Positions 51,180 to 63,300 of a stretch of 64,000 bases of DNA are shown in pieces. The notes beneath the pieces were generated by a model that searched no databases, was not told the DNA's origin, and saw only the letters and a program-made list of their open reading frames with translations. The stretch's first letter is position 1, and each line of letters opens with the position of its first letter. This stretch comes from Certhia americana. Taxonomy: Eukaryota > Chordata > Aves > Passeriformes > Certhiidae. Made by a program: the position numbers and the translations under genes. Location of the stretch: contig CM031879.1 in the NCBI GenBank assembly GCA_018697195.1, positions 21,252,494 to 21,316,493 on the forward strand, in the 5' to 3' direction.

Positions 51180-52560
51180 GCTGAAAAAGGACCTGGAAAA
51201 GTCAACACCTCAAGGCCTTCATTTCTTCAGTGTCCACTAAAGCAAAGGTAAGATTTCAGGAGTTCCAAGTCCCTAAGAACAGATGGGAAATCTGCAGCAC
51301 ATACTTACCCTCAGCAGAGAGGAATCTGCTCAGGAAATATTTAAACAAGGTAAAATCCACAGAAGCTGATGGGATGCACCCAGGAAGGGTGAGAGGTGAG
51401 AGGGATACTTGTTGTCATTGCTGGATCACTTGCATTAATTTTTGAAAGGTCATGGCAAATGTTGGAGGCTTCTGAGGACTGGAAGACAGCAAATGTCACT
51501 CCTCTCTTTAGGAAGGGCAGAAATGCAATAGGCAGAGCTACACATCAGTTAGTCTCATCTTGATCCCTGTAAAAGCAATGGAGTAAATAATCCAGGAAAC
51601 CATTTCCAAACACATGAAGGACAAGAAGGTGAGTGGGAATTGCCAGTATGGACCTGAAATACTTCTGCAATGGGTTGGTGCATACAGGGAGAGGGAGTTG
51701 TTTTGACCTCCAAAGGGCATACAGCAGTGTATTCCACAAAATCCTCCTAGACAAACTGATGAAATACAGGGTAGATAAGTTTAGAAAACTGGCTGAAGTG
51801 TTGGACTCAAAGATTTGTGATCAGGAGCATGAAGTCCAGAGGAAGCCCAGACATTAATGGTGTGCTCCATTGGCTGATACTGGCACTGATATGTTTCATT
51901 ATCTTCCCTGATGACCTGGACCACAGGACAGAGCGCACCTTCAGCAAGTTTATAGATGATACAAAACTGAGGGGATTGGTTGATGAACCACATGCTTGTG
52001 CTGACATTCAGAGAGATGGCAGTAACCCGAAGAGACACAACTGCTAACTGGTTGGGAAGCAGCTTTGCAGAGAAGGCTCTGGTGATCTGAATGGACAATG
52101 AGCCTGTAACATGCCCTTGTGGCAAGGCAGGCAAACAGCCTGTCCAGGGCTGCATCAGGAACAGCATCACATTGCCTGGAGGTTTAGACTGTGACCCTTT
52201 GCCTCTCTTCTGAACTAGAGAGGTCACATATGGAATGCTGAGTCCAGTCCTGAGCTTCCTGGTATAAGCAGAACTTGGGCATAGGGGAACAAATCCAGTG
52301 AAGAGCCACAATGATGATGAAGGTATGTGATGAAGGTATGCATGTGAGCTATGTAGAGACGCTGAGAGATGGCATTGTTCAACCTGGAGAGATAACAGAT
52401 CATGGCCGTGTTATGCATGTGTATAAATTCCTGGTGGGGAAGAAGTTAAGAATGTGGGCACAGACTCTTCTGAATGGTGCCCAATGACAGAGCAAGAAGC
52501 AACAACCAGAAATTGGAACAATGAGGGCATCCACCTATAGTGAAGGAAAGTAAATTTTCC
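51180..52560 (+). mobile_element. CR1 LINE, long internal copy without 3' end
   Basis: This is the longest mobile-element copy in the window. CR1 landmarks run in order on the plus strand: TGATGGGATGCACCC; then GGACTGGAAGACAGCAAATG; then TCCCTGTAAAAGCAATGGAG. These are followed by GACCTGGACCACAGGACAGA, GATGATACAAAACTGAGGGG, TGCCCTTGTGG and GTTCAACCTGGAGAGA. The final part (GGTGCCCAATGACAGAGCAA) is early 3' UTR. Similarity fades near 52560, before the GGTCCCTTC...ATTCTATGA terminus, so the 3' end is missing. A two-copy tandem duplication of TGATGAAGGTATG sits at 52315-52340. Many substitutions and indels mark it as an old, dead copy. The 5' edge is approximate. Confidence 0.92.
51230..52047 (+). 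pseudogene. Broken CR1 ORF2 reverse-transcriptase remnant
   Basis: CR1 ORF2 encodes an endonuclease and a reverse transcriptase used for target-primed retrotransposition. Here only part of the reverse transcriptase survives, split over three reading frames. The first (51230-51445) carries STEADGMHP, upstream of the palm. The second (51633-51857) carries the motif A region as FDLQRAYSSV, where CR1 normally has a DFSKAFDTV-like string; the first Asp is kept and the Asp of AFD is replaced. The third (51817-52047) carries motif C as FIDD instead of F/YADD, followed by DTKL. Frameshifts between the pieces and stop codons mean that no enzyme can be made. No endonuclease domain is visible. Confidence 0.88.
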
Positions 52561-55500
52561 CTATACATAAATACTAAAACAATGAATACATGTAATGATT
52601 AAACATTGATTAACAAACATTATCCAGAATAGCCCTTACACTTCAGCTATAAATTTCTGTTAATTTTGACAGGACTACATACACCATGTAAGTCTCCCTT
52701 GAAACATGCACTTCTCTGCTAGCAAGCTTTTGTTTGAATTGGACATTTGAAAGGCTGAAAAGTCTTCTGTTTGTTGAGAAGAAATTGTTCCTTGTCAGTT
52801 GACTTCAGCTAGACTCAGAATAATCATAAAAAAATTTAGCACTGTGGAGAAATTAAACGAAATGTGGCATTTCTAAATGCCCTTGAAACCAATCCAGAAG
52901 GTGATGTCATTTGTGTTAAAATTCTTCTATATATGTGCAGACAATAATATTGAGTCTTTACAAAACAGGTCATTTTTGAAATGCAAAATTCCTATTTATT
53001 CTTTTCTTGACAGCCTCTTTTTTCCTTACTTCACATTTTTAGTAAAAAACCTGGGCAAGAATGTACTTCTTCCCCACAGCCCTGCTGCTTTCAGCATAGC
53101 TGTTGTTTTCTTCATGATCATTTAATGAACCAGGGAAATAAGGACAAATGAGAAAATGGATAATAGCATGAAAAGAAGAAGAAATCTTTATACAGATAAA
53201 TAAAATCTAATCTGTGAGGAAAATAATTGATGAGGCAGGAATAGCTGTGAGCATTCCTGTAAATCCCTCAAGGAATACTGTCAAACAACACTACAATTCC
53301 TAGGGGACTTTCCTGTGCATGGTTAAAAGATAACATATGCAATCTAAATCTAGAAAAGTCAAGGGATTTTTTTGAAAGATTAAAAGCAGTTTTTTTCAAG
53401 ATTGAAAATAAACATTTTATCCTGAAAGGAAACTTCATAATGAAAGATTTAATGCCCACTAGACTAATCAACTTTTAAAAGCAAACAGATAAAAACCCCC
53501 TTGTTTCCCCTTGAATCTTTTTACGGAGTTAAACAGAGTTAGTTAGAAAATCTTTGATAGCAGTTCCAGGTCCAGACTACAACACAGCTCTGATCTTTTA
53601 CTGTCTGACAGTGCTAAGTTTAGCACTTACATTGTTTGAGGGTTTTTTTTGGTTTGGTTTTTGATGGTTTGTTTTTTTTTTTTCTATTTTCTAGAACACA
53701 GGAGAAAAAAAAATAGAAGGCCTGTCAAAGGATTAGGAAACAAACTTTCTGGTGCAGTGCTTTTTTCTGTTTCTCTGCCAACCTACTTTGCAGTATCAAG
53801 ATGCAAGGAAGAGGGTCTTCTTGAGCGAAACCCATCCAAAATTTTTTAATCTTTTAAAGGTTATGCATTATGTTTCCACTTTCACATCTCAGAACGAATA
53901 AAGTTTAGGATGGATTTTCAGTGAAGCATGTTTTTAAATGCCATGATACTTTTATAAGTAAATAATTAATAAAGAAATGAAACATTTAAAGAGTAGGTTG
54001 TGAGCCCTGCAGTGTGCCTGGGTAGCACTTGCAGTGGATGGAACACACCCTGCCTGTGTCCATCGGGTAGGGGTAGGTACAGACCTGCTCTTTCTGTCAC
54101 CACTGCTGGTGTTTTCCCTAGTAGAAGGGGGCAAAGAGAGAACAGAGACCACATCCACCTCAAGTAAAAATCTCAAATTCAGCAGCTCAAGAAGTTCTGT
54201 CTAGGAAATGCTTGCTTCTGTTTTTTTTTTTTTTTTTTCTTTTTTTCCCTTCCTGTCTTTCTATTAAGTTTACATTTTAGGAAGAACTCAAACAAATTGA
54301 AACTGGGTTGTCTGAATCAGACACAGGATCATGTGGGACAGATATTAGCCACAGCAGTAGTGTTGCAAGATGTCTAGATTTTTGGCGGATGAGCACTGGG
54401 CAGCCTTATATGGAGCAGAAATAGAGCCAGCAACTCCAGCAAAAGGAGCAGTGCCAACTTCTCCTGGACTGAGAGAAGAGCACAGATCAGACTCGAGCCT
54501 CACACGTCTCTTTTTAAAGGATACTAAACGTAAGGCCACATAAAAATGTTCTATTTTCATGGTAAAGTTTTTACTGCTTTGTCAACTTTCCTCATGGCAG
54601 AATCTAGCCCTCATTAGCTCTGTGTTAATGAGACATTGCTAAAGATAGATGAAAATTACTGTTCTCATTGAACAGCAATTTCAGCAGGCTGCATTGATAC
54701 CTTTATGTAGGGGTCATGGAAATAATATTAAAAAGACAGCCATGTAAAACACTTAAATACTGAAATTACCTACTGGTGTGATACTGACTGTGCAAGGTAA
54801 CAGACTTCAAATAAATCTGCTCTAATTTCTTTCTGTAAGAAGGATCATCTCCCAGGTCCTGCAGTTTTATCTGCCTGGTCATGTTCCTGGACAAAGAGTT
54901 TTGACCCAAGGAAATAGTACATTGGTTTATTACTTCAGATCAGGATTTGGGTAGGCTTTTGATTTGTCTTTCCTTATCTTAAATGTGGTGAAAGAAATGC
55001 ATTACTTTTACTTTGGCTAATGGACTTTAATGAAAGTAGGATTGTGACTTGGCAAAGAAGTGCAAGCTGGAATGTAGAGGCATGGAAAAAAGCCTGGAGA
55101 GAGTGATCGGGGACAAATGAAGACAGGTGTTGGTGGCATGAAGAAGAGAAATGCTATAGGGAATAAGGTTAGAGAGATAGCTTGGGGCAAAACTTTGAGG
55201 GTCTTTCAAGGCAAGGACACAGTCTGAACTCAAGGTGAGGTATGTGAGTAAAATTAAATAGGATTAACTTCCTCTGTGAGCTCTCCAAATACACATTGTA
55301 ACAAATATTTGACTTCTATTTTTTTCGAAGTGAAATTTAAATAAACAGAAACTCAGTATTTTAGACAGATTCTGATCTGCTCTCTGAGAACAATTAAGAG
55401 ATCGTGAATGTCTTAACATAAAACAAGGTAGAAAAAATATAAACAGATGCACTCCAGAAGCTAAAATAAGCTGAGAAGAGATTCCAGGTACAATGGCCAT

Positions 55501-56144
55501 GTTGCAGTTTCCAACTGATCATTGCTCAAGGGGTAGAGATGTTGGAGCATTGTACTCAGGAATAACCATGTGCTCCAACACTCTTGAAAAGAACTTGCAT
55601 CCCTTTTCCACCAGAAGTTTTGTCTTCTGAAAAATCCTAGAAAAGAGAATGAGGGTAGGAGTAAAGCAAGAAATAGAATGAATGTTGAAATAAATGTTTG
55701 CCAAAGCATGAACACAGCAGTTGCCATGAACCTGCAACTACAACTAGCATTCAAAGAAAAACATTTGTTTCTTTCTCTTTGAGCTACACAAAGCACTGAC
55801 AGAAGTGCTGCAAGCCTCATCATGTCTTGAAACAATGAAATATGGTTTTACTGTCACTTCAGAGGGTCACTTAGTAACGTACAGGACAGCTTTCTTATGT
55901 GATTAACAAATTTTGGCAGATATGAAGTGGTGCATGGTTTTAAATTTGCCCTAACAGAAATAGTCAGCTAAAAATATCTAGACATCTAAAAGAAAGTTAG
56001 CCTTAAAAGTTAAAAGTTGTTATCATTACCTGTACAAGGTTCAAACCCTAAAAATGTGTTTGAAATATATAGAGAGTAAACTACCAAACACTTGTAACAC
56101 AAACTCAAAATTATGTCACAGCTGGGGAATAAAAGGTAGATAAA
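52561..56144. other. Unique DNA with T/G and T tracts
   Basis: A T/G tract lies at about 53641-53690 and a T-rich run at 54219-54247. The interval of about 54000-54170 is G+C-richer, with overlapping frames of 65-74 codons on the minus strand that have no recognised domain. Frames of 124 and 72 codons at 55461-55835 (-) are unrecognised and overlap each other. Confidence 0.5.
54219..54247. repeat. Poly(T)-rich run
   Basis: TTGCTTCTG is followed by about 18 T, one C and 6 more T, then CCCTTCC. Simple repeat. Confidence 0.88.
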
Positions 56145-56785
56145 AGAAGACACCCTGGTGGACAACAAACTCAATATGAGTGAACAGTGTGATGCTGCAA
56201 CAAAGAAGCCAACAGGATGCTGGGCTGCATCTACAAAGGCATCACCAGCAGAGAGAAGGAAAGTCATTATCCCTCCCTGCACAGCACTTATCAGGCCACA
56301 CCTCAAATACTCTGTAAGTTTTGGTCCCCACTATAAAGAAAGAAACAAAATAAGTGGATAGGCTGGAGAGGGTCCAGAGAAGGGCCACAGAGGAGAACAA
56401 AGGACCAAAAAGACAGAATAGGAAATGGTGAGAGAGCTGGGTTTGTTCAGCCTTGGAAAAAGACTTCAGGGAAACCTTAGCATCATATTTCTGTATTTAA
56501 GGGGTAGCTATTAAGAAGATGGAGATTCTCTTTGTACAATGAGTCACATGGAAAAGATGAGTAATAACGGGTATAAGCTACTCCTGAAGAGATTCTTAAT
56601 GGACAGAGGATGAAAATTTTTCTTAGTAAGAACAATAAGCCATTGGAATAATCTCCTCACAGAAGTGGTAGATTCTCCAACACTAGAAGTTTTAAGATTC
56701 AGCTGGACAGAGTGCTTGGCCACCTTGTCTAGACTGTGCTTTTGCCAACACAGGTTCTATGATTCCCTTGTTCTGTGGTTCTTCT
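56145..56785 (+). mobile_element. Old CR1 LINE: ORF2 C-terminus through 3' end
   Basis: The first 200 nt encode a recognisable CR1 ORF2 C-terminus. The frame 56158-56361 reads VDNKLSMS-like (MDNKLNMSEQ), then LIRPHLKYSVSF, matching the usual LVRPHLEYCVQFW segment. The 3' UTR follows with GAGAGGGTCCAGAGAAGGGC, TTGTTCAGCCTTGGAAAA, TGGAATAATCTCCTCACAGA and the late block CACCTTGTCTAGACTGTGC. The copy ends at a decayed TTCTATGATTCCCTTGTTCTG near 56785. Wording of the late block matches the older subfamily also seen inverted at 6064-6230. It is 5'-truncated and carries frameshifts after the ORF2 end, so it is inactive. Confidence 0.93.
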
Positions 56786-58388
56786 GGGAAGCTATCCACA
56801 TTTAACATTCAAGAATGCTAAAAAGGTTGTATATGTTCACTGTTACTCCTCAACAGATTACCACCTGATATGTAAATGCCTGTTGTCAAAACTAGAACTT
56901 TCTGCATGAATCTACTGGATTTGATTTGGGCTTTTTTGGACTGATTCCTTATATCTAGACCTGAGTAAGTACCAGAGAACAGAAATAAGTCCAGGACACA
57001 CAACTGTGCTATTCATCAGTGCAGCTACTTCACATACAGAAAAATGAGATTTCAAGTCATTGACTGAAGGAAGGTTATTTGCTGGAACTCTTCCACATCA
57101 AGTGAATACATCAGAGGAGGAGATTCTACAGCCCTACAACTCAATCTTTGATGTCTGTGACACATGTTGAAGCTCCTGCTCTCTCTGCAGGAGAGGCCAC
57201 TGACTTAAAGGTCAGGACAATAACATCCCATGTTTCTGTTGAGGACTTCTGCTGTTTGGCTGTTGTATGGAAGGAGATGTGGCAGTAGATGATGTAAATA
57301 ATTGTGATCAGTCCCTTCAGATGCCACTTTCTGTATTGTATAACTAATTACATAAGATCTGCTTTCACTAAGATGGCTGGGACCTAGATATCAAAAATGT
57401 TTTTGAAATATCAACTCTGACCTGAAGAGACAGAGATCCTGAATTGTTTTTAGTTCCTACCTCTCTCCCTTCCTGTGGCTACCTTTCAAAGCACTATAGT
57501 GAGGGGGTTTTTGTGGATAGAAAGATGCTCTTCATATTTTAAATTCAGTCTGGAATGTACTTGACATTTGTATGTGTAGGAAATCCATGCCAATATTTAG
57601 AATGAATCCTTTAAATTGATGAAAAATAAACCACATTGTACATGGAAAAAAAATTAGATATTTTTATAATTTTCTTTAAGCTGGAATAAAAGGATTTTTT
57701 TACATAAAGTATTTGTTTGTCATTGTATAAGATAAGAATATCTGACTTGTCTAAAGTTATCTGTCTTGTGAAAGAGTAATGATTCAACCTGTAATCTCTG
57801 ATCTCACAGAACATAATCTTTCCCACCAAAGCACCCTTGTTTCCCTAATCACACTTTTCAAAGTCTCTGTTTTTCAGCAACACTTCTTCCACTGTGAAAT
57901 GCTGCCAGGGATACAAAACAATGCAAATTCATGCTAGCATATTTTGATAGTAACAGAGCAGCTCTTTCTCAGACTATCTGGACAAAGATAAACACATACA
58001 TGTGTACTTGGAGAGCTGTAGATATTTATATGTGTTTATGCACACAGATTTATACATACACACATACAAAGACACTACATTTAAGGAAAATATAACGGAC
58101 ACTACTGCTTTAGATCTTACCTGTTGTGCCAGCCTTGTCTCCTTTAAACTGTAAATGCTTTTCATATCTGCTGTTTCTGATCAGTAAACCAGCAGTATCT
58201 TTTCTGGTTTAGATGGTATCAGCATGATACTTTGAGAAAGCATCTGCAATTGGGTATTGCTTCAGAAAAACCATAATCTGTAACTATTGATGTCAGTCAA
58301 CTTATTAAAGTGTAATCACAGAAAGTACTTTAATAATAAAACACTAGAATGAATATTACAGATCTTTTTCATTACCATAAGTACAATG
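56786..58388. other. Unique A+T-rich DNA
   Basis: Frames of 61-72 codons on the minus strand at 56818-57003, 57611-57829 and 57974-58165 are unrecognised. A small 7+7+7 inverted repeat (CTCCTGC/GCAGGAG) lies at 57173-57193. No mobile element is recognised. Confidence 0.5.
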
Positions 58389-58406
58389 AAAAAAAAAAAA
58401 AAAAAA
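58389..58406. repeat. Poly(A) run of 18
   Basis: An uninterrupted A run with no upstream polyadenylation signal. Simple repeat. Confidence 0.9.
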
Positions 58407-58695
58407 GGAAAACCCAAACCTGTTACCATCTCTCTCTTTTGGTTTTGAGCCTGATTTGAGGATTTCATTCATTTACCTACAAAAATAATCTTAACCATAG
58501 TTTTATTTCTCAATAAATTCAACTGGCTTAGAAGGTAGTAAAGTCATTACAAAAAAACAAAAAAAAAGCCTTATTTGGTGTCACATCAGAGGAAAACATC
58601 CTGAATACTAAGTGTGCTTATTAAAAATGTAGGAAGCTAAGGACTCAATCTGAAGCAGGCCCAAAGAGACCTTCATGGCAACTGAGGATGGACAC
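58407..58695. other. Unique DNA
   Basis: About 290 nt between two simple repeats, with one A-rich patch at about 58551-58567. Nothing else of note. Confidence 0.5.
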
Positions 58696-58696
58696 A

Positions 58697-58727
<31 letters not shown>

Positions 58728-58729
58728 AT
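58696..58729. repeat. (TAAA)n microsatellite
   Basis: About eight perfect TAAA/AAAT units in tandem (34 nt), flanked by CACA and TGCAAGG. A perfect tetranucleotide repeat of this length is likely to be polymorphic. Confidence 0.95.
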
Positions 58730-60320
58730 GCAAGGAGATAAAATACTGAGACAGGATGAGTCATTTTGTATCAGTCAGTGCCAGCTCTACATTTGCATTG
58801 TGGAAGGTCAATTATCTCACATTGAAATATAGCTGAAACTATGAACTCAGTAGCTCTGGGCACTTAACACTGTTTAGATCTGTACTTTAACACTTAATTT
58901 AATATTTTTCCTAAGGGGAAATGATTAATAATTGCATTCAGTGAAGCATACGCTTTAAAAGATTGACCCTTACAAGCTGTTGTTTTTTTTGGATTAGAAA
59001 AAACTAGCTGTTTCCCCAGACAGTATCCACTTATTTTACACTTTTTTCACTTCACAAAGCTGCCAAATGTAACACGCTAAAGGCAAAATTTTAAAGATAA
59101 CTAATTAGAAGAGTACTTTGCAATTATGTTTTAGACCATTCAGCAACAAATAAGATGGTTTTTGATGTTGAGTCTGATATTGATGAAAGTTCAGACTTTC
59201 CCCCTATTGGTTTCAGTTCCACATGTTCTCTACAGCTTAACTGAAGCCAAGGAGTAGGCAGGAAATTACGTCCATTAATTCTTCAGTTTGCACATTGAGA
59301 CATACACTCTGGATCCTTTAGAAATCCTTGAAATATTTTTGAAAGGGTTCACTCCTACATAGGAAAGGATTTTAGCTTCAGCAATATCTTGCCAAACCTG
59401 AGATATATCCCAAGTGTATTTTGAGAAACCAGAAAATTAAAGTAATAAGAGATCCTTATTTGGGTCTTCAACCCAGCATTCATAGTTAATGAACTTGCCT
59501 AGAGATAATGCTGACTGAACAGAGAATGGTGCACAAAATGGACAGAGATACTGGTTATAAACTGTCTTTGAGAATCCAGATGCTTCTGCATTGAGCAACA
59601 CATGAGTTTCCTTGTGATGTTGAAGGAAAATGTCATGTTTCCATCATATCTCAAGTGCGTATCTCACGTCCTGCCATGACTGCTCACAGTCATGTTCGCT
59701 GTGTTTGTATTTTCATATATGGATTCAATGGGTGACAATGCACACTGAAAGCCTAGCCACCAGCCTCAATTATTTCCAAAGAGCCATTGCTGGGCAATAC
59801 TGTTAGTCCACATCTGCAAGAGCTAATCTTGATGCTGTGTTAAGTGCAGGAGGCTCTGTGCCCCATGCCAGTGCATTCAGAATACAATGGAAAGAATAGG
59901 CTGTTCAATCTACTATAAAAGCAAATATTGTTAAGCAAATGACCTTTACGGTCTCGAAAATATGCCTACTCACAAATTTATAGAGAAGCATATAATGCAA
60001 CTATTAACATGTGATCTACTCTGTAATCTGAGTACGTGGCTTGAATATTATTTTTCAAGTAAAACTGAACATCATTTCCATCAGCACAGTGGTAAACTAA
60101 AAGCTGAAACTTGCAGCTGGGCAATGCTTAGTGCCTTGCTTTTCACTAGAATGGGAAGGTTATGGTCAGCCAATATAATTTAAAAAACACTATTTATTTT
60201 ACTGCTAGTGAATGAAATGTGATGTATATAGACAGATGTTGCACAGCATACTGCATGTCATTTCACACATCCTCTGCAGTAAATGAGGCTTCATTGTTTG
60301 AAGTATTTACAATGGAAATG
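58730..60320. other. Unique DNA
   Basis: One 73-codon frame (59962-60183 +) is unrecognised. No mobile element or RNA gene seen. Confidence 0.5.
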
Positions 60321-60336
60321 AAAAAAAAAAAAAAAA
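60321..60336. repeat. Poly(A) run of 16
   Basis: An uninterrupted A run followed by GCTTGAG. Simple repeat. Confidence 0.9.
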
Positions 60337-63300
60337 GCTTGAGAAATACAATTTACATTTCCAGTCTATAATTATCACCAGATTTAATGACAATCCTTTC
60401 ACACAGTATTCCTCTAGTTCCTTAAAATAAAGCCCAATTCTCTGATGCTTTGCACATGTTTGAAATGAGAACGCTTTACAGTTTTTCAGTTAGGTGTCTG
60501 GCTTCTCATCTACTTCTTTCTGTCTGAACCTACCAGGTGGCACAGAGGAGTGAAAAAAGTCTCACCAATAGGTGATACTCATAGTGTCACAGATTCCCTG
60601 GATTGCAAGTAAAACTGTTTCCCACCCCCTCTCTCCCATATATTCCTACTTTCTCTAGGGTTAAGAGGACAACAGATGAGACAGAAGACAAGGTGCACAC
60701 TGTTCTACACATCCTGCTTTACTCAGCAAATAAACAGGTCCATTTCCCAACAAATAAGAGATTAATGTCCCTTGCTGTCACTGCATACATATTTATCTTA
60801 CACAATTCAGAGCCTGGAGTAACTTAAGTGGGACTTTAAAAATCATGTTAAGAGGTAGACTTTGGTCTCTGCTTAGCTCACATGAAGGTAAACTCAATCA
60901 ATGTGGTGGCCTTCATTAGCATTCTGATGCTTGAGGGCAACAGCAGGCACCAAGATGGCTATTTCCAGCACCATTAATTTTCAGGAATATTTTTACAGAG
61001 ATCCTGCAAGGATGATCCATGGCTTTCTTCATCATGGCTATTTCTAATTCAGTGCTCCCACTATACAGTGCCAAAACTATTCAAAACCGTTGCCAAGAGG
61101 ATTTCTGCTACTCTGTAAGTATTACAACTTCTGAGCTGAACTCTCAGTGCCCTGCCTTGATTATTTCACAAGTTTCAAGCCTCTTCTCACAACAATAGCA
61201 TCCAGATTTTTTGCTGTTGTTGCTGTTTTGTATTGATATTGATTAGTTTCTATGACTAAGTTTTGAATACTTAGAGACTATTCTGTTACAACCAAGTGGT
61301 GGATGACACTTGCTTCTCGGAAGACCTTAATTTGCTTCAGTTAAGAAAAGGAAATACCATCCAAAATACCTTATATCCTTCTCACTATATGCTAACTCCC
61401 ACTAACTCCTTTTGGCAAAACTGATCAACAGAATAGAACAATGAATTTCTTTTGCATGATTATAACAGTCAGAGATACATACTTACTAAACAAAGGGTAA
61501 ATCTAAGGTGAATAAAGTATCACAATAGTAAGACAATTTCCTTTAAAATTATGATCTATAAAAGGTTTATTCCTCAAAAAATTCTAATTGAAGAAGACCT
61601 AAAAATCAACACACAGAATTACCAAATAGTCTCACCTAAAATATAGCTTTTACAGCCATTTTGTCGTCCTTCTAACAAACTTGTCAAACAACATTTCATC
61701 CCAGCTATCTTATTTAAGAGGTATAATATTGATTGTTCCCAGTATGCCAATTAATCTTTCCAAAAAGTTTAGAGGAAATGTAGCTATATTTACCTCTAAA
61801 TCAATATTCAGTTTTCTAGTTACAGTAATCATTTTTTACTTTATGCAAGTTTCGATGGTTCAAACTTACACAGAAGAGAATTTGGGATAGTAAATATGAT
61901 GAATAAAATACTTATTTGGTGTGTCAAGAGGAAGATGGAAATAATGTGTTTTGTAATAGGAGCTATTAATTCACTAAGATAAAATAAAACATAAGAAATA
62001 TATTCTTATCTGTAAACAAAATAAAGGTTTGTAGATTTCAAGTGATACCAAACAAAAAAAAAATCAGATACATATATAAATATCCACTATAAACAAGATA
62101 TTTTCTAGAGAAAAGTAATTTCATTCCTTTATGCATTACATATGCTCAGAATTCCTGCATATTTGCATTTTCCAAACTTTAATATTCAAAATACAAAGAT
62201 GTGATATATTTTGTAAAAATATTAAATGCAGTGGAGTTGCTGAATGTGAACGGAATGAGCTGACATTTTACAGCATAATTCTAAAATTGTTTATCAAGCT
62301 TTTGTTTTATTTAATGGTATGTTATCAACTTTCATAGCACTTAATGACTCTTATTAGGGACATGAATTGAAACTGTGGCTAACACCTGAAGCTGAGTCTT
62401 TCCAGCACTGTTAAATGTTGCTTGCTGTGTAAATAAAACCTGTCAGAAATCACTCACTACATTTGGGCATTTTTCAGTGTTGGAAGTTGTCTTTTTTGTC
62501 AATAATGGTCAGAATGGTCGTCTTAGTCAGAATAAGTCTCTGTGCTGTCCACTTCCATAATTCTTCTGGGGTTCCCATGGCACAACTCTCATGACAGTTT
62601 TCTAGCTTTATTCTCACCACAGTTCCCACGTATTTCCATCTTTTTTTGGATACATTTAGATAAAAAATTGTTGAACACCAGTCTTACTAACATTTCTTAC
62701 ATATTGATTTCAGGTAATATCAAGCATTTTTCAAAGGTGTTTGCTTTTGGAAGAAAGCCTATACCTCTAATGGATTTACATCTCCTTCCCATCTGTATGT
62801 TAAAACGAAAATAACATCTGAACTTCAAATTTCAGAATTTTGTCTTTAAATAGTGGACTTTCAAAAGCCTGATTTTGTTTAAGATGATGATTGTAACTAT
62901 CACCTTTCAAGTTGATATTCTTCTCCTTCCAAAATACCCCTACTGGTTTCAATGTGACAGCCAAAATACACAAACTGCTTTACCACTTGTACTCCTCTGA
63001 CTTTGGAAGCAGCACAGGTTGCAAACTGACAGAGCTTTGACTAAACACTCCGAGATAATTGCTGCTTCCATTTTCTTGGAATTTTGGACTGGATTTTCTA
63101 CTTTGGTTAAGGAAAGAAGTCAGCAGACAGCCCTCCTACCTGTAGCAGGGCTCTCCAGGCACAAGCAGCAGGGATCACTTAGAACAAGAGCAGTCACTCC
63201 CTGCTTTCCAGTCAGGTTTCCCTTGTGGTGGCTGTCTTTCGAACAGCAAGAGAACAGACAAAATGTATTTAAACTTCCTACTTAAAGCTTCAAAATAATT

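Noticed and set aside
51781..52311. 176-codon minus-strand open frame, the longest in the window
   Set aside because: It lies antisense inside the CR1 copy at 51180-52560. The plus strand there matches CR1 ORF2, which explains the sequence; the antisense frame has no recognisable domain.
54000..54170. G+C-richer stretch with a TTTTCCCTAG acceptor-like site and later AAGTAAAAA donor-like site as a possible exon
   Set aside because: Such sites are frequent by chance. The interval between them is short, has no recognised coding content, and no partner exon was found.
55461..55835. 124-codon minus-strand frame with Phe/Leu-rich segments suggesting a membrane protein
   Set aside because: Hydrophobic stretches arise readily from T-rich sequence. 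A second frame overlaps it on the same strand and no family is recognised.
56010..56306. 98-codon minus-strand open frame
   Set aside because: Mostly antisense to the CR1 ORF2 C-terminus at 56145 onward, so not a separate gene.
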